From contig CP066225.1 of NCBI GenBank assembly GCA_016350165.1, positions 3,348,001 through 3,412,000 of the forward strand: DNA of 64,000 nucleotides, given 5' to 3'. The first letter of the stretch is position 1, and every line of letters starts with the position of its first letter. Under the pieces are notes generated by a model. The model did no database searches, was not told where the DNA came from, and saw only the letters and a list, made by a program, of their open reading frames with translations. The DNA is from Planctomycetota bacterium. GTDB taxonomy: Bacteria > Planctomycetota > Phycisphaerae > Phycisphaerales > Phycisphaeraceae. The position numbers and the translations under genes are program-made. Of this stretch, positions 18,039 to 26,122 are shown in pieces.

Positions 18039-19394
18039 TTAGAACGCAAGCTGGAACTGTGCACGAGCAACAACCAAGTCGTTGTTGTCGTAGTCGTTGC
18101 CATCTGAGTTCAAACCAAGACCATTGCTGAATGGATTTGCACCGAATGCGTTAGATACGCCGTCGATGTCGCCTTTGAAGAACCAAACCAAGTCGGTTGT
18201 GATCTTCGCATTGTGCTTCGCTAGGAAGTAGTTAACACCAACAGTTGCGCCTTGGATCTCATCGGCGTCAACGCCGTCAATGTCCATCCACTCATAGCGA
18301 ATAAATGGCTGGATCTTGTCATCCATGTTATATGCCAACTGAGCGAGTACACCGTAGTGATCCGCATCGCCAGTTGCATCGTCAGCGAAGACGTGTGCAC
18401 CGTTGATTGCCAATGATGCAGTCCACTGATTTGCTTTGTACAGGGTGTCAAGAGTCCATGCACCGTAATCAAGGTCAACATTCATGCCACGGTCGCCACG
18501 CTGGTAGTTAGCAGCTGCACCTACGAACCATGCACGGTCATCACCAGTCCATGCAACGTAGTCTTTGCTTTGGCCCCAGTCGCCTGCGAGCTTAACATCA
18601 GCGCGAGCAACCAAAGAAATGTCGCCGACCATTTGGCCGTATTCAACATAGCCACCATCGTCAGAAGCGGTATCGTTACCAGCTGCGACTGCAACCTTCA
18701 CGTTTTCTGAAGCATCCCAGTTTGCACCGACGAATGCGCCACGACCGAGTGTGAAGAATTCAGTAACTGATGCACGGTCAACTGCGAGCAACTTGCTTGA
18801 GCTGGTAAGCTCTTCGCGAAGGAATGGAAGCTTGTCGATACCACCAACAAATGTCAGCTCATCGTTGTACTTCCAGCTAACTGCTGCGTCTTCCATGCTG
18901 ACGCTGCCGTCGTTGCGGTCCGTTGCCAAAGTCAGCTTGAAGCCGAATTCGTCATTAACTGTACCTTTGAATTTAAGCTTAGCGCGACGAACGTTGAAAG
19001 CGTGAAGCGTTTCGTTATCATCGCCACCAGTTGTGCGGTCATCAAGGAAGTTCGCCATGTAGCGGAACTGGATCTGACCACCAATCTTCATTTTGAAGCT
19101 GTCGTCAGCACTTTTGAGGTAGAAGCCCTTGCCGTCGTGACCAGCAAGAACGCCGTCCTGCAAGAGAGTAGCACGAGTGTCTGCGTCAGCGAGAACGTCG
19201 CTGATCAAACCCTTGATTTCTTCTGCACGACGCTCGTTCAGCCAATCCTGGCTTTGTGCCTGCTCAAGAGCAGCGAGCTTCTGTTGTACTTTTGCGAGCT
19301 GAGCTGCGAGCTCTGCTTCGCTTGCCATTGCTGGGACTGTCATGCCCAGTGCCATGGCGCCTGCGACCAATGCTGAGGTCTTTTTAGAAAGCAT
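18039..19394 (-). CDS. OprP/OprO-like porin (paralog 4)
   Basis: A 451-residue outer-membrane porin. The start at 19394 (MLSKKTSALVAGAMALG) has CAAGGAGACG upstream, almost the same leader sequence as porin 1; the open frame continues 60 codons upstream but that part lacks any sense. After a signal peptide (cleavage near AMASEAE) come a coiled coil and the shared module (NERRAEEIKGLISDVLADAD, TLLQDGVLAGHDGKGFYLKS), then the barrel with FNVRRAKLKFKG, DKLPFLREEL, LLAVDRASVTEFF and C-terminal VVARAQFQLAF. It is the outermost gene of the porin array, preceded by over 1 kb with little else, suggesting an independent and possibly strong promoter. Confidence 0.87.
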   Translation of the reverse strand: MLSKKTSALVAGAMALGMTVPAMASEAELAAQLAKVQQKLAALEQAQSQDWLNERRAEEIKGLISDVLADADTRATLLQDGVLAGHDGKGFYLKSADDSFKMKIGGQIQFRYMANFLDDRTTGGDDNETLHAFNVRRAKLKFKGTVNDEFGFKLTLATDRNDGSVSMEDAAVSWKYNDELTFVGGIDKLPFLREELTSSSKLLAVDRASVTEFFTLGRGAFVGANWDASENVKVAVAAGNDTASDDGGYVEYGQMVGDISLVARADVKLAGDWGQSKDYVAWTGDDRAWFVGAAANYQRGDRGMNVDLDYGAWTLDTLYKANQWTASLAINGAHVFADDATGDADHYGVLAQLAYNMDDKIQPFIRYEWMDIDGVDADEIQGATVGVNYFLAKHNAKITTDLVWFFKGDIDGVSNAFGANPFSNGLGLNSDGNDYDNNDLVVARAQFQLAF

Positions 19395-19858
19395 TGAAAC
19401 GTCTCCTTGGACTTGCGATTGTCTTCCTGACTCGCTTCGCGTCCCACAAGTCTTCGCAATCGCGTTTATGGTTTTAGGGATAATGGTGTACGTCCGGTTA
19501 TCCTTAACAGTGAACGGGCCCTGTGTGCTGTGGGATAGCTTCACAACAGCCTTTATTCGCTGGGTAGTAAACAATTTTCATTTGGGGTTTGGATGCCTAA
19601 GACAGGGGCCTACATTTATAGATAGGCCGGCAGGCATGCTCGTCGATGACAACACCTGACTCCAGAAACTGCTCACATATAACGCAAACAGCCCATGGAC
19701 ATCTTCCGCAATCAGCTCAGCTATCAGTTCTCCCGCTGACAGCTTCTCTCCTCTTCCTCACCAGAATCAGCACGAATCTCACCATTCGCTCGAACCAACT
19801 CAACACATCCTCAGTAAGCTTACTTTCATCTCCAGCTCACCAGTCGATTCAAATGGCA
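19395..19858. other. Leader region of porin 4
   Basis: About 460 bp upstream of porin 4 with no supported gene; open frames here on the + strand lack start signals and look like shadows. One CTTAAC motif occurs near 19504 but no repeat array that would make a clear Pho box. The + strand becomes markedly C-rich from about 19650. Confidence 0.3.
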
Positions 19859-20068
19859 TCAATTCCATGCCGTACCAAGCTCATCGCGCAATAATACTCT
19901 CGCAATTCGCTCAAGATGCTCCAGTGACCCTGATCGCAGGCTCATCTCATCGCGCACGGACAATTCAATAGAAAGATCAACGATCTCACTGTGCCGTCGC
20001 AATACATCCAAACGCCACGGTGATTTCGTTTTGAAATAATGACCTTCGTGGTGATACTTCTCTATCAA
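19859..20068 (-). CDS. Possible small protein, 69 residues
   Basis: A short open frame whose translation reads like a real small soluble protein: basic and aromatic N-terminus (MIEKYHHEGHYFKTKSPW), then two amphipathic helices (VLRRHSEIVDLSIEL and LEHLERIARVLLRDEL). I recognise no family. It lies alone in a 1.15-kb region between porin 4 and the PEGA lipoprotein, without a strong ribosome site, so it may be a remnant of a larger gene or chance. Reported because the composition differs from the shadow frames around it. Confidence 0.35.
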   Translation of the reverse strand: MIEKYHHEGHYFKTKSPWRLDVLRRHSEIVDLSIELSVRDEMSLRSGSLEHLERIARVLLRDELGTAWN

Positions 20069-20145
20069 AGTTTCACGATCAAAACTACAAAACTACTTTC
20101 ACTACTCTACAACTAAGTTGTCAATCGCCAGCCGAAGCCAGCTAT

Positions 20146-20203
20146 GGGCGTGTATACCCGATAACATAAATCGGGTAACTGATGCCCCTAAGTATAATTT
20201 TTT
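20146..20203 (+). other. Nested RNA-like hairpin with downstream T-run
   Basis: An outer GGGC/GCCC pairing (20146-20149 with 20184-20187) encloses an inner perfect 7-bp pairing ACCCGAT/ATCGGGT (20156-20162 with 20170-20176), separated by 6-7 nt internal loops, and a T-run follows at 20198-20203. It could be a small structured RNA or a terminator without a visible gene. No known riboswitch consensus fits; I considered fluoride (crcB) because of the CTGATG near the 3' side, but its 5' half is missing. Confidence 0.25.
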
Positions 20204-20547
20204 AAGGAAGAATGTGTAACCCAGCAAGTGTTATCACTTTATTAACGAAAAGAGTATTAGGTCAGAATTCAGTTAATTCTGGAACCATCTAAGCTTTGCC
20301 TACTTATTTTAACTAACTGTTATACAAGTATTAGCATTCTATTTGCCTACTCACGCCCATGCAGATCATTCACTTATTCAAAGAAAATCATGACGTCGCA
20401 TAAAAACCACTGGCTTATCCACATTGAGCACCTGTTAGAAGTTTTTTTCGTACCAATAACCTTCGAAGCATTCCATGCTCCGATAACTTGCTTCTATTTT
20501 TGTCTTATCTAGATCACGCTGAAATCAGCATAACGTATGCGAAATGA
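20204..20547. other. Empty spacer before the PEGA lipoprotein
   Basis: About 340 bp of A+T-rich sequence with no open frame, repeat or site that I can support. Confidence 0.3.
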
Positions 20548-21072
20548 CTACATATTTTCTTCAATCGGTTCGCCTTCGAACGTTGGCTCACCTTCTTCTG
20601 TCACCGTAATATTCTCAGTCTGCTCTCCAGCCTCTGCACTCGGAAGTGGTTCCGTACCATCCGTCCACTTCTTCATCTGAGCAGCATTCTCCAGCAACTC
20701 ATCCGGCGTCTCAGGACGTTTCACATAAGGCTCCAACTCAAATTCCCAATCAATCAAAACCGTGTTATCCGTGAACACTTCAGCAAAGAAATCAATCGGC
20801 GGGGTCTCCCAACCCGGTGCTATCGCTTCCGCCGTCGTCCACAGCGGCAAATACCCATCTTTCGTCAGCCGCACATCGTAAGTGCCGTACCAAAGGAAAT
20901 TCACCTCCACCGGCGTCCTCCCCACCTCCTGATCATTCAAATACACCAACGCCCCATCAGGATGTGAATTGATCTTGATCTTTCTTTGTACGCAACCACC
21001 TGCCAATACAGTACTTGCAATCAGTCCGCTCAGCAGTAAACCACTTCTCATCATTTTCGCATCTCGCTTCAT
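20548..21072 (-). CDS. PEGA-domain lipoprotein
   Basis: An exported lipoprotein of about 174 residues. The signal peptide ends in the lipobox LAGGC, so Cys is lipidated and the protein anchored in the envelope. Right after comes a PEGA domain: INSHPDGALVYLNDQEVGRTPVEV, followed by GTYDVRLTKDGYLPLW, the typical beta-sandwich repeat. The C-terminal 50 residues are acidic and probably disordered. The start is placed at 21072 (MKRDAKMMRSG); alternatives at 21114, 21081 and 21054 exist. PEGA domains are thought to contact surface or cell-wall structures; no precise function is known. It overlaps nothing and is close to recX on the same strand, with which it may be co-transcribed. Confidence 0.8.
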   Translation of the reverse strand: MKRDAKMMRSGLLLSGLIASTVLAGGCVQRKIKINSHPDGALVYLNDQEVGRTPVEVNFLWYGTYDVRLTKDGYLPLWTTAEAIAPGWETPPIDFFAEVFTDNTVLIDWEFELEPYVKRPETPDELLENAAQMKKWTDGTEPLPSAEAGEQTENITVTEEGEPTFEGEPIEENM

Positions 21073-21138
21073 GCCACCCATTCTAACGACTACGCTCAAA
21101 ATCGTCCCCTGCAAACGTGCCTCATCTTCGCATTATCT

Positions 21139-21858
21139 TCACGAGTCCCAATCCGCTTCCATTTCCGTATCATTCCCTTCAATCTGCTCGCGTACCTGCT
21201 CCATCACATAGCTCAGCACATCCCCGCCAAACCCTCGCCTCGCCAGTGCCCCATACAACCGCCGTCTCCTCACATCAGGCTCCAACCGTTTCATCGTCCG
21301 CAGCTTCTTCTCAGCAAAACCCAACGCCGCTTCCCTTTGATCATCCACCTCCACAAACTCACTCAGCAACTGCTCAATCAGTGGACCCTTCAACCCTTTC
21401 TCAAAACATTTCTGTTTAATTAACCCCGGCCCAGCCGCCTTCTTGCCCATCAAATCCCGCAGCAACATCCTTCCATACGCTTCATCATCCAGCAGCTTCA
21501 ACTCATACAACCGCTCCACCACCATGTCCGCTGTCCCCGTACCAAAATCCTTCTCCCGCAATTTATCCCTCACCTGCTTTTCACTCATCGACCGTCTCGA
21601 CAACGATCGCATCGCACTCCGAAACGCTTTATCAAACACCGATGCCGCTTCAATCTTCATCTCCAGCTCACGAGTCACCAACATCCCCACTTTGAGATCA
21701 AGATCCGCAATAAGCCGTAGTGTCATCGTCGCAAGTACTTTTCCACCCACCTTAATCATCGCGCGGTGCGGGTCCCGCTTCGTAGGCACAAGCCCACTGA
21801 TTTTCCGCATCACATCCCCACCTTCCCCCAATCCTGATTGATTTCGTTCCTGATCCAT
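21139..21858 (-). CDS. recX: RecX regulatory protein
   Basis: A 239-residue RecX-family protein, which binds RecA filaments and limits recombinase activity. The family signature is clear in the middle: LSRRSMSEKQVRDKLREKDF, then the paired helical repeats with YELKLLDDEAYGRMLLRD, GPGLIKQKCFEKGL and RRRRLYGALARRGFGGDVLSYV. The N-terminal 90 residues are an extension beyond the minimal RecX (about 150 residues), as seen in longer RecX proteins. Start uncertain between 21858 and 21810 (AAGGTGGGG upstream of the latter). recA is not in the window. It lies just upstream of the PEGA lipoprotein gene on the same strand and is divergent from the DinB-fold gene. Confidence 0.86.
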   Translation of the reverse strand: MDQERNQSGLGEGGDVMRKISGLVPTKRDPHRAMIKVGGKVLATMTLRLIADLDLKVGMLVTRELEMKIEAASVFDKAFRSAMRSLSRRSMSEKQVRDKLREKDFGTGTADMVVERLYELKLLDDEAYGRMLLRDLMGKKAAGPGLIKQKCFEKGLKGPLIEQLLSEFVEVDDQREAALGFAEKKLRTMKRLEPDVRRRRLYGALARRGFGGDVLSYVMEQVREQIEGNDTEMEADWDS

Positions 21859-21924
21859 GCTTTCATTCTACATCAAGCACCAACCGATTCATCCCATAAA
21901 CCACACTTCTCGCATTGGACATCC

Positions 21925-22464
21925 ATGAACGCCATCCAATTCATCCATCGAGCATTCGAACACCGCTGTTGGGCTAATCACCAACTCATCGCCGCAGCCC
22001 AATCTCTCACCCCCTCTCAACTCACACAAATCTTCCCCATCGGGCAGGGCTCCGTTCTCGCAACTCTCGTTCATCTCTACGCAGCAGAACTCGTGTGGCT
22101 TGAAGCACTTCACAACAATAAAAACGCGCTACTCCCCGTTACTGACGGTGCTCCAAACGCCGGAACCCCCGGCACCATCCCCCTGAATAACTTCAAACAA
22201 CTCATCTCCGACTGGAAGTCACTCGAAAACCGTTGGCAACAATACCTCAACAACCTCACCGAAGATGATCTCGACAAATTCTTCATACGCACCAACTCAC
22301 GCGAAAACAAAGACTACCGCCTCCCCGTCGTCGACATCCTCATCCACGTCAACACGCACGCAAACTACACCTATTCCCAACTCAACAACATGCTCCGTCA
22401 GCTCAGCCAACCCATTCCCTACATCAACATGTCCGCACTTAGTCGCCAACAACACAATCAATAA
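21925..22464 (+). CDS. DinB-family protein
   Basis: A 179-residue DinB/YfiT-type four-helix bundle. The start at 21925 (MNAIQFIHRAFEHRCWAN) excludes an upstream in-frame extension of 29 codons that overlaps recX. Three metal-ligand histidines are visible: ATLVHLYAAELVWLEAL and DILIHVNTHANYTYSQL (HxxxH), the usual arrangement. Family members act as thiol-dependent transferases or hydrolases (for example with bacillithiol or mycothiol), but most remain uncharacterised, so no substrate is proposed. It is divergent from recX. Coding strand strongly C-rich. Confidence 0.82.
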   Translation: MNAIQFIHRAFEHRCWANHQLIAAAQSLTPSQLTQIFPIGQGSVLATLVHLYAAELVWLEALHNNKNALLPVTDGAPNAGTPGTIPLNNFKQLISDWKSLENRWQQYLNNLTEDDLDKFFIRTNSRENKDYRLPVVDILIHVNTHANYTYSQLNNMLRQLSQPIPYINMSALSRQQHNQ

Positions 22465-22573
22465 TCCACCACAAAAGACACAAGTTAACCATCGCAATTT
22501 TCATATATCCTCATCCATCCAATTCGATTAACATCGTCAACAGACCTACAAACCACGATTGATCGGAATAGTT

Positions 22574-23353
22574 ATGTCATCAAGCAAAATCCCCGTCGGC
22601 CTCCAAATCTACTCCATCCGCCAGGACGCAGAAAAAGACCTCCCACGTGTTCTCAAAGAAATCGCATCATGGGGCATCGACGGCGTCGAATTCGCTGGTT
22701 TCTACAACCATTCCGCTTCCGACATCAGAAAAATGCTCGACGACAACAACCTCAAAGTCTTCTCATCACACACGCCTATCCATCTGTTAGAAGCCGACCT
22801 CTTCGAACAAGCCGACTTCCACGCAGAAATCGGCTGTGACAGTCTCATCGTTAACTGGATTCCACTCAATAAACGTGATTCCGAAGAAGCAACCAAACAA
22901 ACTGCCGAACAGTTCACTCAACTCCTCAATCAACTCAAAACCTACAACCAACACTTCGGTTTCCACTGCCACGCTGAAGATGTCATCCCACTTTCAACAG
23001 GCAAATCACCCTGGCAGATCCTTGGTGAAAACACACCTGATGCTTTCATCATGCAGTACGACACAGCCAACGGCATGCACGGCGGCGCCGACCCCGTCCT
23101 CCCAATCAAGCAAATGCCCGGCCGCTCAAAAATCCTTCACCTCAAAGAATTTAAAGGCACACCCGGCACCGAATCCGGTCAAGGCAAAGCCGTCCTCGGT
23201 GAAGGCGACGTCCCATGGCAAGATGTCTTCGAAGCAGCCGAAACCGTCGGAGGCACCGAAGTCTATATCATCGAACAAGAAGGCCATCCAACCCTCTCAC
23301 CCATGGATGCCGCACGCAAATGCGTCGAAAACCTCAAAGCAATGGGTAAATAG
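22574..23353 (+). CDS. Sugar phosphate isomerase/epimerase-like TIM barrel protein
   Basis: A 259-residue xylose-isomerase-like TIM barrel of the AP-endonuclease 2 superfamily, which includes sugar isomerases and epimerases such as IolE-type enzymes. The start at 22574 (MSSSKIPVGLQIYSIR) fits the canonical first strand; five extra upstream codons are ignored. Seen along the barrel: GIDGVEFAGFYNHS, SSHTPIHLL, FHCHAEDV, MQYDTANGMHGGADP, ILHLKEFKG and the final YIIEQEG, which place His, Asp and Glu metal ligands at expected strand ends. Planctomycetes carry many such genes in sugar degradation; the substrate here cannot be told. It stands between dinB-like and thiC, no obvious operon. Confidence 0.82.
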   Translation: MSSSKIPVGLQIYSIRQDAEKDLPRVLKEIASWGIDGVEFAGFYNHSASDIRKMLDDNNLKVFSSHTPIHLLEADLFEQADFHAEIGCDSLIVNWIPLNKRDSEEATKQTAEQFTQLLNQLKTYNQHFGFHCHAEDVIPLSTGKSPWQILGENTPDAFIMQYDTANGMHGGADPVLPIKQMPGRSKILHLKEFKGTPGTESGQGKAVLGEGDVPWQDVFEAAETVGGTEVYIIEQEGHPTLSPMDAARKCVENLKAMGK

Positions 23354-23519
23354 ACCCAATTCACCTCAAATTGACAGAAAAGCACCCCAAAACCTTACGC
23401 ACCAAACACGTGAGGTTTTTACATGCTTACCCATACTTTCTTGCCACCACCTTGTTAATCCAACTCAAAACGCCTATCCTCATACCTGTTTGAGCATGAT
23501 TTTTCACATGCTCAAAACC

Positions 23520-23715
23520 TCGCTAGGGGTGTCCCCCCGGCCCTCGGAATTTTGATTTCTTTCATTCGGATGTCCAATAACGTCCGGCTGAAACCAGTCA
23601 ACACTTCCGGGGGCGGGGGGGACTGAGAATCACCCTTAGAACCTGATCAGCAAACAGCATGCCTCGGCCGTCGCCAAGCCGCATCAACATGCAAGTGAGC
23701 TGCGTAGGGAAGCGA
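23520..23715 (+). promoter_or_regulatory. TPP riboswitch (THI element) controlling thiC
   Basis: The conserved core is clear: CTGAGA (near 23621), ACCCTTAGAACCTGATC (23634-23650) and GCGTAGGGAAGC (23702-23713). P1 pairs TCGCT (23520-23524) with AGCGA (23711-23715); P2 pairs GGGTG with CACCC; P3 is a C-run/G-run stem (CCCCCC around 23532 with GGGGGG around 23612). P3 is extended by roughly 75 nt compared with the short E. coli form, and the P4/P5 arm is also long. Binding of thiamin pyrophosphate should lower thiC expression. The 3' GGGAAGC can pair with a downstream GCTTCCC that can also pair with the thiC ribosome site, indicating translational control. Confidence 0.93.
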
Positions 23716-23742
23716 ATCACCTCCCAAACGTGATTCCATGCA

Positions 23743-23769
23743 GCTTCCCACCAGCAATAGAAAGGAAGT
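23743..23769 (+). promoter_or_regulatory. Predicted thiC ribosome-site sequestering hairpin
   Basis: CTTCC at 23744-23748 can pair with GGAAG at 23764-23768, the thiC Shine-Dalgarno sequence that sits 6 nt before the ATG (23775), with a G-T wobble extending the stem. The same CTTCC lies in GCTTCCC (23743-23749), complementary to GGGAAGC (23707-23713) at the 3' end of the riboswitch. The two pairings exclude each other. Seen by eye, not folded computationally. Confidence 0.6.
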
Positions 23770-23774
23770 CCAGC

Positions 23775-25643
23775 ATGGACGACGTAACCAAAAACATTAA
23801 TTCGCAGGCCGCTTCCGACATCGAATCCCTCGGCCTCGACCTCCCCGAACTGGGCCTTAATCCCGGTACCTCCCAAAATATCACAACCCCAGGCTCATTC
23901 GCCCGCAAACCTGTCATCAAACCAGGTCGTGCCGGCGCTGCAACCTTCTCATCTCCAGACACGCCAGGCATGCCGCCACTCCCAACTAAAACCGCTTGGG
24001 ACTTCATGCCAGCCGACTGGACATGCACCGATACACAAAACTACGAAACCGCAGACGCTTGGCAACCGCCCGTTGGCTTCGCGCCTATCACACAGTTAGA
24101 GCACGCTCGTGTCGGCAACATCACACCTGAAATGAAACGCGTCGCCGAACGTGAAGAGCACCTCACTCCTCGCCAAGTACGTGATGAAGTTGCAGCAGGT
24201 CGTCTCGTCATCCCTGCAAACAAAAACCACCTCAAGCACAACCTCGACCCCATGGCCATCGGTCGTTCAACCAAAACTAAAATCAACGCAAACATGGGTG
24301 CATCACCCGTCTCCTCAGGCACCGATGAAGAACTCGAAAAACTCGAGTGGGCCAAGCGTTGGGGTGCCGACACCGTCATGGACCTCTCAACCGGCGGCGA
24401 CATCGACGGCTGTCGCGAAGCAATCATCAAAGCATCAACTCTCCCCATCGGTACCGTCCCAATCTACTCCATGATCATCGGCCTCAAAATCGAAGACCTC
24501 ACCGAAGAAATCGTCCTCGACTCAATCAAACACCAAGCAGAGCAGGGCGTTGACTACTTCACCATCCACGCAGGCATCACACAAAAACATCTCAAGTTTG
24601 CAAAGAACCGTCTCATCGGCCTCGTCTCACGTGGTGGCTCACTCCTCGCCAAATGGATGCTCACACATAACAAAGAAAACCTCATGAACACCGCATGGGA
24701 AAAAATCTGCGACGTCATGCACGACTACGACGTCACATTCTCCATCGGTGACGGCTGCCGCCCCGGTGGTCTCGCAGATGCAACTGACGCCATCCAACTT
24801 GCAGAACTCTGTGAACTCGGCAAACTCACCGAGCGTGCATGGCGCAAAGGTATCCAAGTCATGATCGAAGGCCCCGGCCACGTTCCATTCGACCAGATCG
24901 AATACAACATGAAAATCGAACGCACCATCTGTCACGGTGCACCGTTTTACGTTCTCGGCCCAATCGTTACCGACATCTTCCCCGGCTACGACCACATCAC
25001 CTCATGTATCGGTGCAACAGCAGCCGCATACCACGGCGCTTCAATGCTCTGTTATGTCACACCAAAAGAACACGTCGGCCTCCCCAAGAAAGACGACGTC
25101 AAACAAGGTTGTATCGCATACAAGATTGCAGCACACGCCGCCGACGTCGCCCTCGGCTTCCCCGGCACACGTAACCAAGACGACGACCTCACACGTGCTC
25201 GCGCCGCACTCAATTGGCAGAAACACTTTGATCTCTCATTCGACCCAGACACCGCTCGTGCATACCACGACGAAGATCTCGACGTCGATACAGACTTCTG
25301 TGCAATGTGTGGCCACGACTGGTGCTCTGTTCGCATCTCAAAGGAAATCCAAGAATGGGCCTCCGGCAAAGCTGAAGGTTACGATCGCGGTAAACCAAAA
25401 GTTTCCGCTGCTCTCACCGACGATCAAAAACAAATCCTCGAAGAGCGTGGCTACCTCTCACCTGAAGAGATCCACAAACTCGCCTCCAAAACCAAAGGCA
25501 CCGTCCACGCACAAGACGAATCAGGCAAAGCATCATGTCACTCCGACTACGTCGACGACGACGAAGCCAAGAAGATGCAAGGTGCAGACGAACTTGTCCA
25601 AGTCGACGTCCGCCCAGCCCTCGGTCTCGGCAAAAACGACTAA
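23775..25643 (+). CDS. thiC: Phosphomethylpyrimidine synthase ThiC
   Basis: A 622-residue radical SAM enzyme that converts aminoimidazole ribotide to hydroxymethylpyrimidine phosphate in thiamin synthesis. The C-terminal Fe-S motif CAMCGHDWC (C509, C512, C517) is intact, and the core holds ThiC landmarks: INANMGASPVSS, VMDLSTGGDID, PIGTVPIYS, DYFTIHAGI, RPGGLADATD and EGPGHVPFDQI. The start at 23775 is set by AAAGGAAG at 6 nt spacing; the frame opens 15 codons earlier. The N-terminal region of about 130 residues corresponds to the extended type of ThiC. It is preceded by a TPP riboswitch and followed by a terminator, so it is a single-gene transcript regulated by TPP. Codons are strongly C-ending. 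Confidence 0.97.
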   Translation: MDDVTKNINSQAASDIESLGLDLPELGLNPGTSQNITTPGSFARKPVIKPGRAGAATFSSPDTPGMPPLPTKTAWDFMPADWTCTDTQNYETADAWQPPVGFAPITQLEHARVGNITPEMKRVAEREEHLTPRQVRDEVAAGRLVIPANKNHLKHNLDPMAIGRSTKTKINANMGASPVSSGTDEELEKLEWAKRWGADTVMDLSTGGDIDGCREAIIKASTLPIGTVPIYSMIIGLKIEDLTEEIVLDSIKHQAEQGVDYFTIHAGITQKHLKFAKNRLIGLVSRGGSLLAKWMLTHNKENLMNTAWEKICDVMHDYDVTFSIGDGCRPGGLADATDAIQLAELCELGKLTERAWRKGIQVMIEGPGHVPFDQIEYNMKIERTICHGAPFYVLGPIVTDIFPGYDHITSCIGATAAAYHGASMLCYVTPKEHVGLPKKDDVKQGCIAYKIAAHAADVALGFPGTRNQDDDLTRARAALNWQKHFDLSFDPDTARAYHDEDLDVDTDFCAMCGHDWCSVRISKEIQEWASGKAEGYDRGKPKVSAALTDDQKQILEERGYLSPEEIHKLASKTKGTVHAQDESGKASCHSDYVDDDEAKKMQGADELVQVDVRPALGLGKND

Positions 25644-25684
25644 TCGTCTTTGCTCTATAACACATAGAAATGAATTCTTCTCAG

Positions 25685-25708
25685 CCCGCCTATATGGCGG
25701 GTTTTTTT
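25685..25708 (+). terminator. Rho-independent terminator after thiC
   Basis: CCCGCC (25685-25690) pairs with GGCGGG (25696-25701) across a 5-nt loop and is followed by seven Ts (25702-25708). Confidence 0.92.
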
Positions 25709-26122
25709 AATGTTATCAATACTGACTCGTCAATATTTCGAACTCTACTTATCAAATGTGCATTACGAAGAAGTTACCCGACTACAGATTTGTTTTTGCA
25801 ACCGCCTTCCCTATCGTATTTCTTGCAATGCCTAGTGGAATTAAATTAATGTATTTCTACTATTTACCAATGCGTAAGCAACGTACTTTGATGTGTCGTG
25901 CTTAGTCGTGCTTAGCATTGCGAGTTGGTTGGGTCAGGTAAACAGTATCGAATTAACTAAAACACAGATTGTGCGTATATCCATTAACCGTAGTTTGTCT
26001 GGCAAGAGACGACGACAAACACTTAGCCTTGTTAATCAGAACATCTCCTTGGTTAGACGAATACGCTTGGTTATTGCATCAAACAGGTCACGGCACTTTT
26101 TATTAAGTTAGGTAGTCAATTT
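25709..26122. other. Spacer between thiC and the PEP-CTERM-like gene
   Basis: About 410 bp with no supported gene. A 10-bp tandem repeat TCGTGCTTAG TCGTGCTTAG occurs near 25895-25915. An open frame on + at 25893-26111 has basic, low-complexity translation without a start signal and is not called. The downstream gene's promoter is presumably here. Confidence 0.3.

Noticed and set aside
20146-20187. Fluoride (crcB-type) riboswitch
   Set aside because: CTGATG near the 3' side is suggestive, but the conserved 5' GG-GATGG-TTCC part and the pseudoknot are absent, and no fluoride exporter follows.
25893-26111. A 72-codon frame upstream of the PEP-CTERM-like gene
   Set aside because: Basic, low-complexity translation, no ribosome site, no family resemblance.
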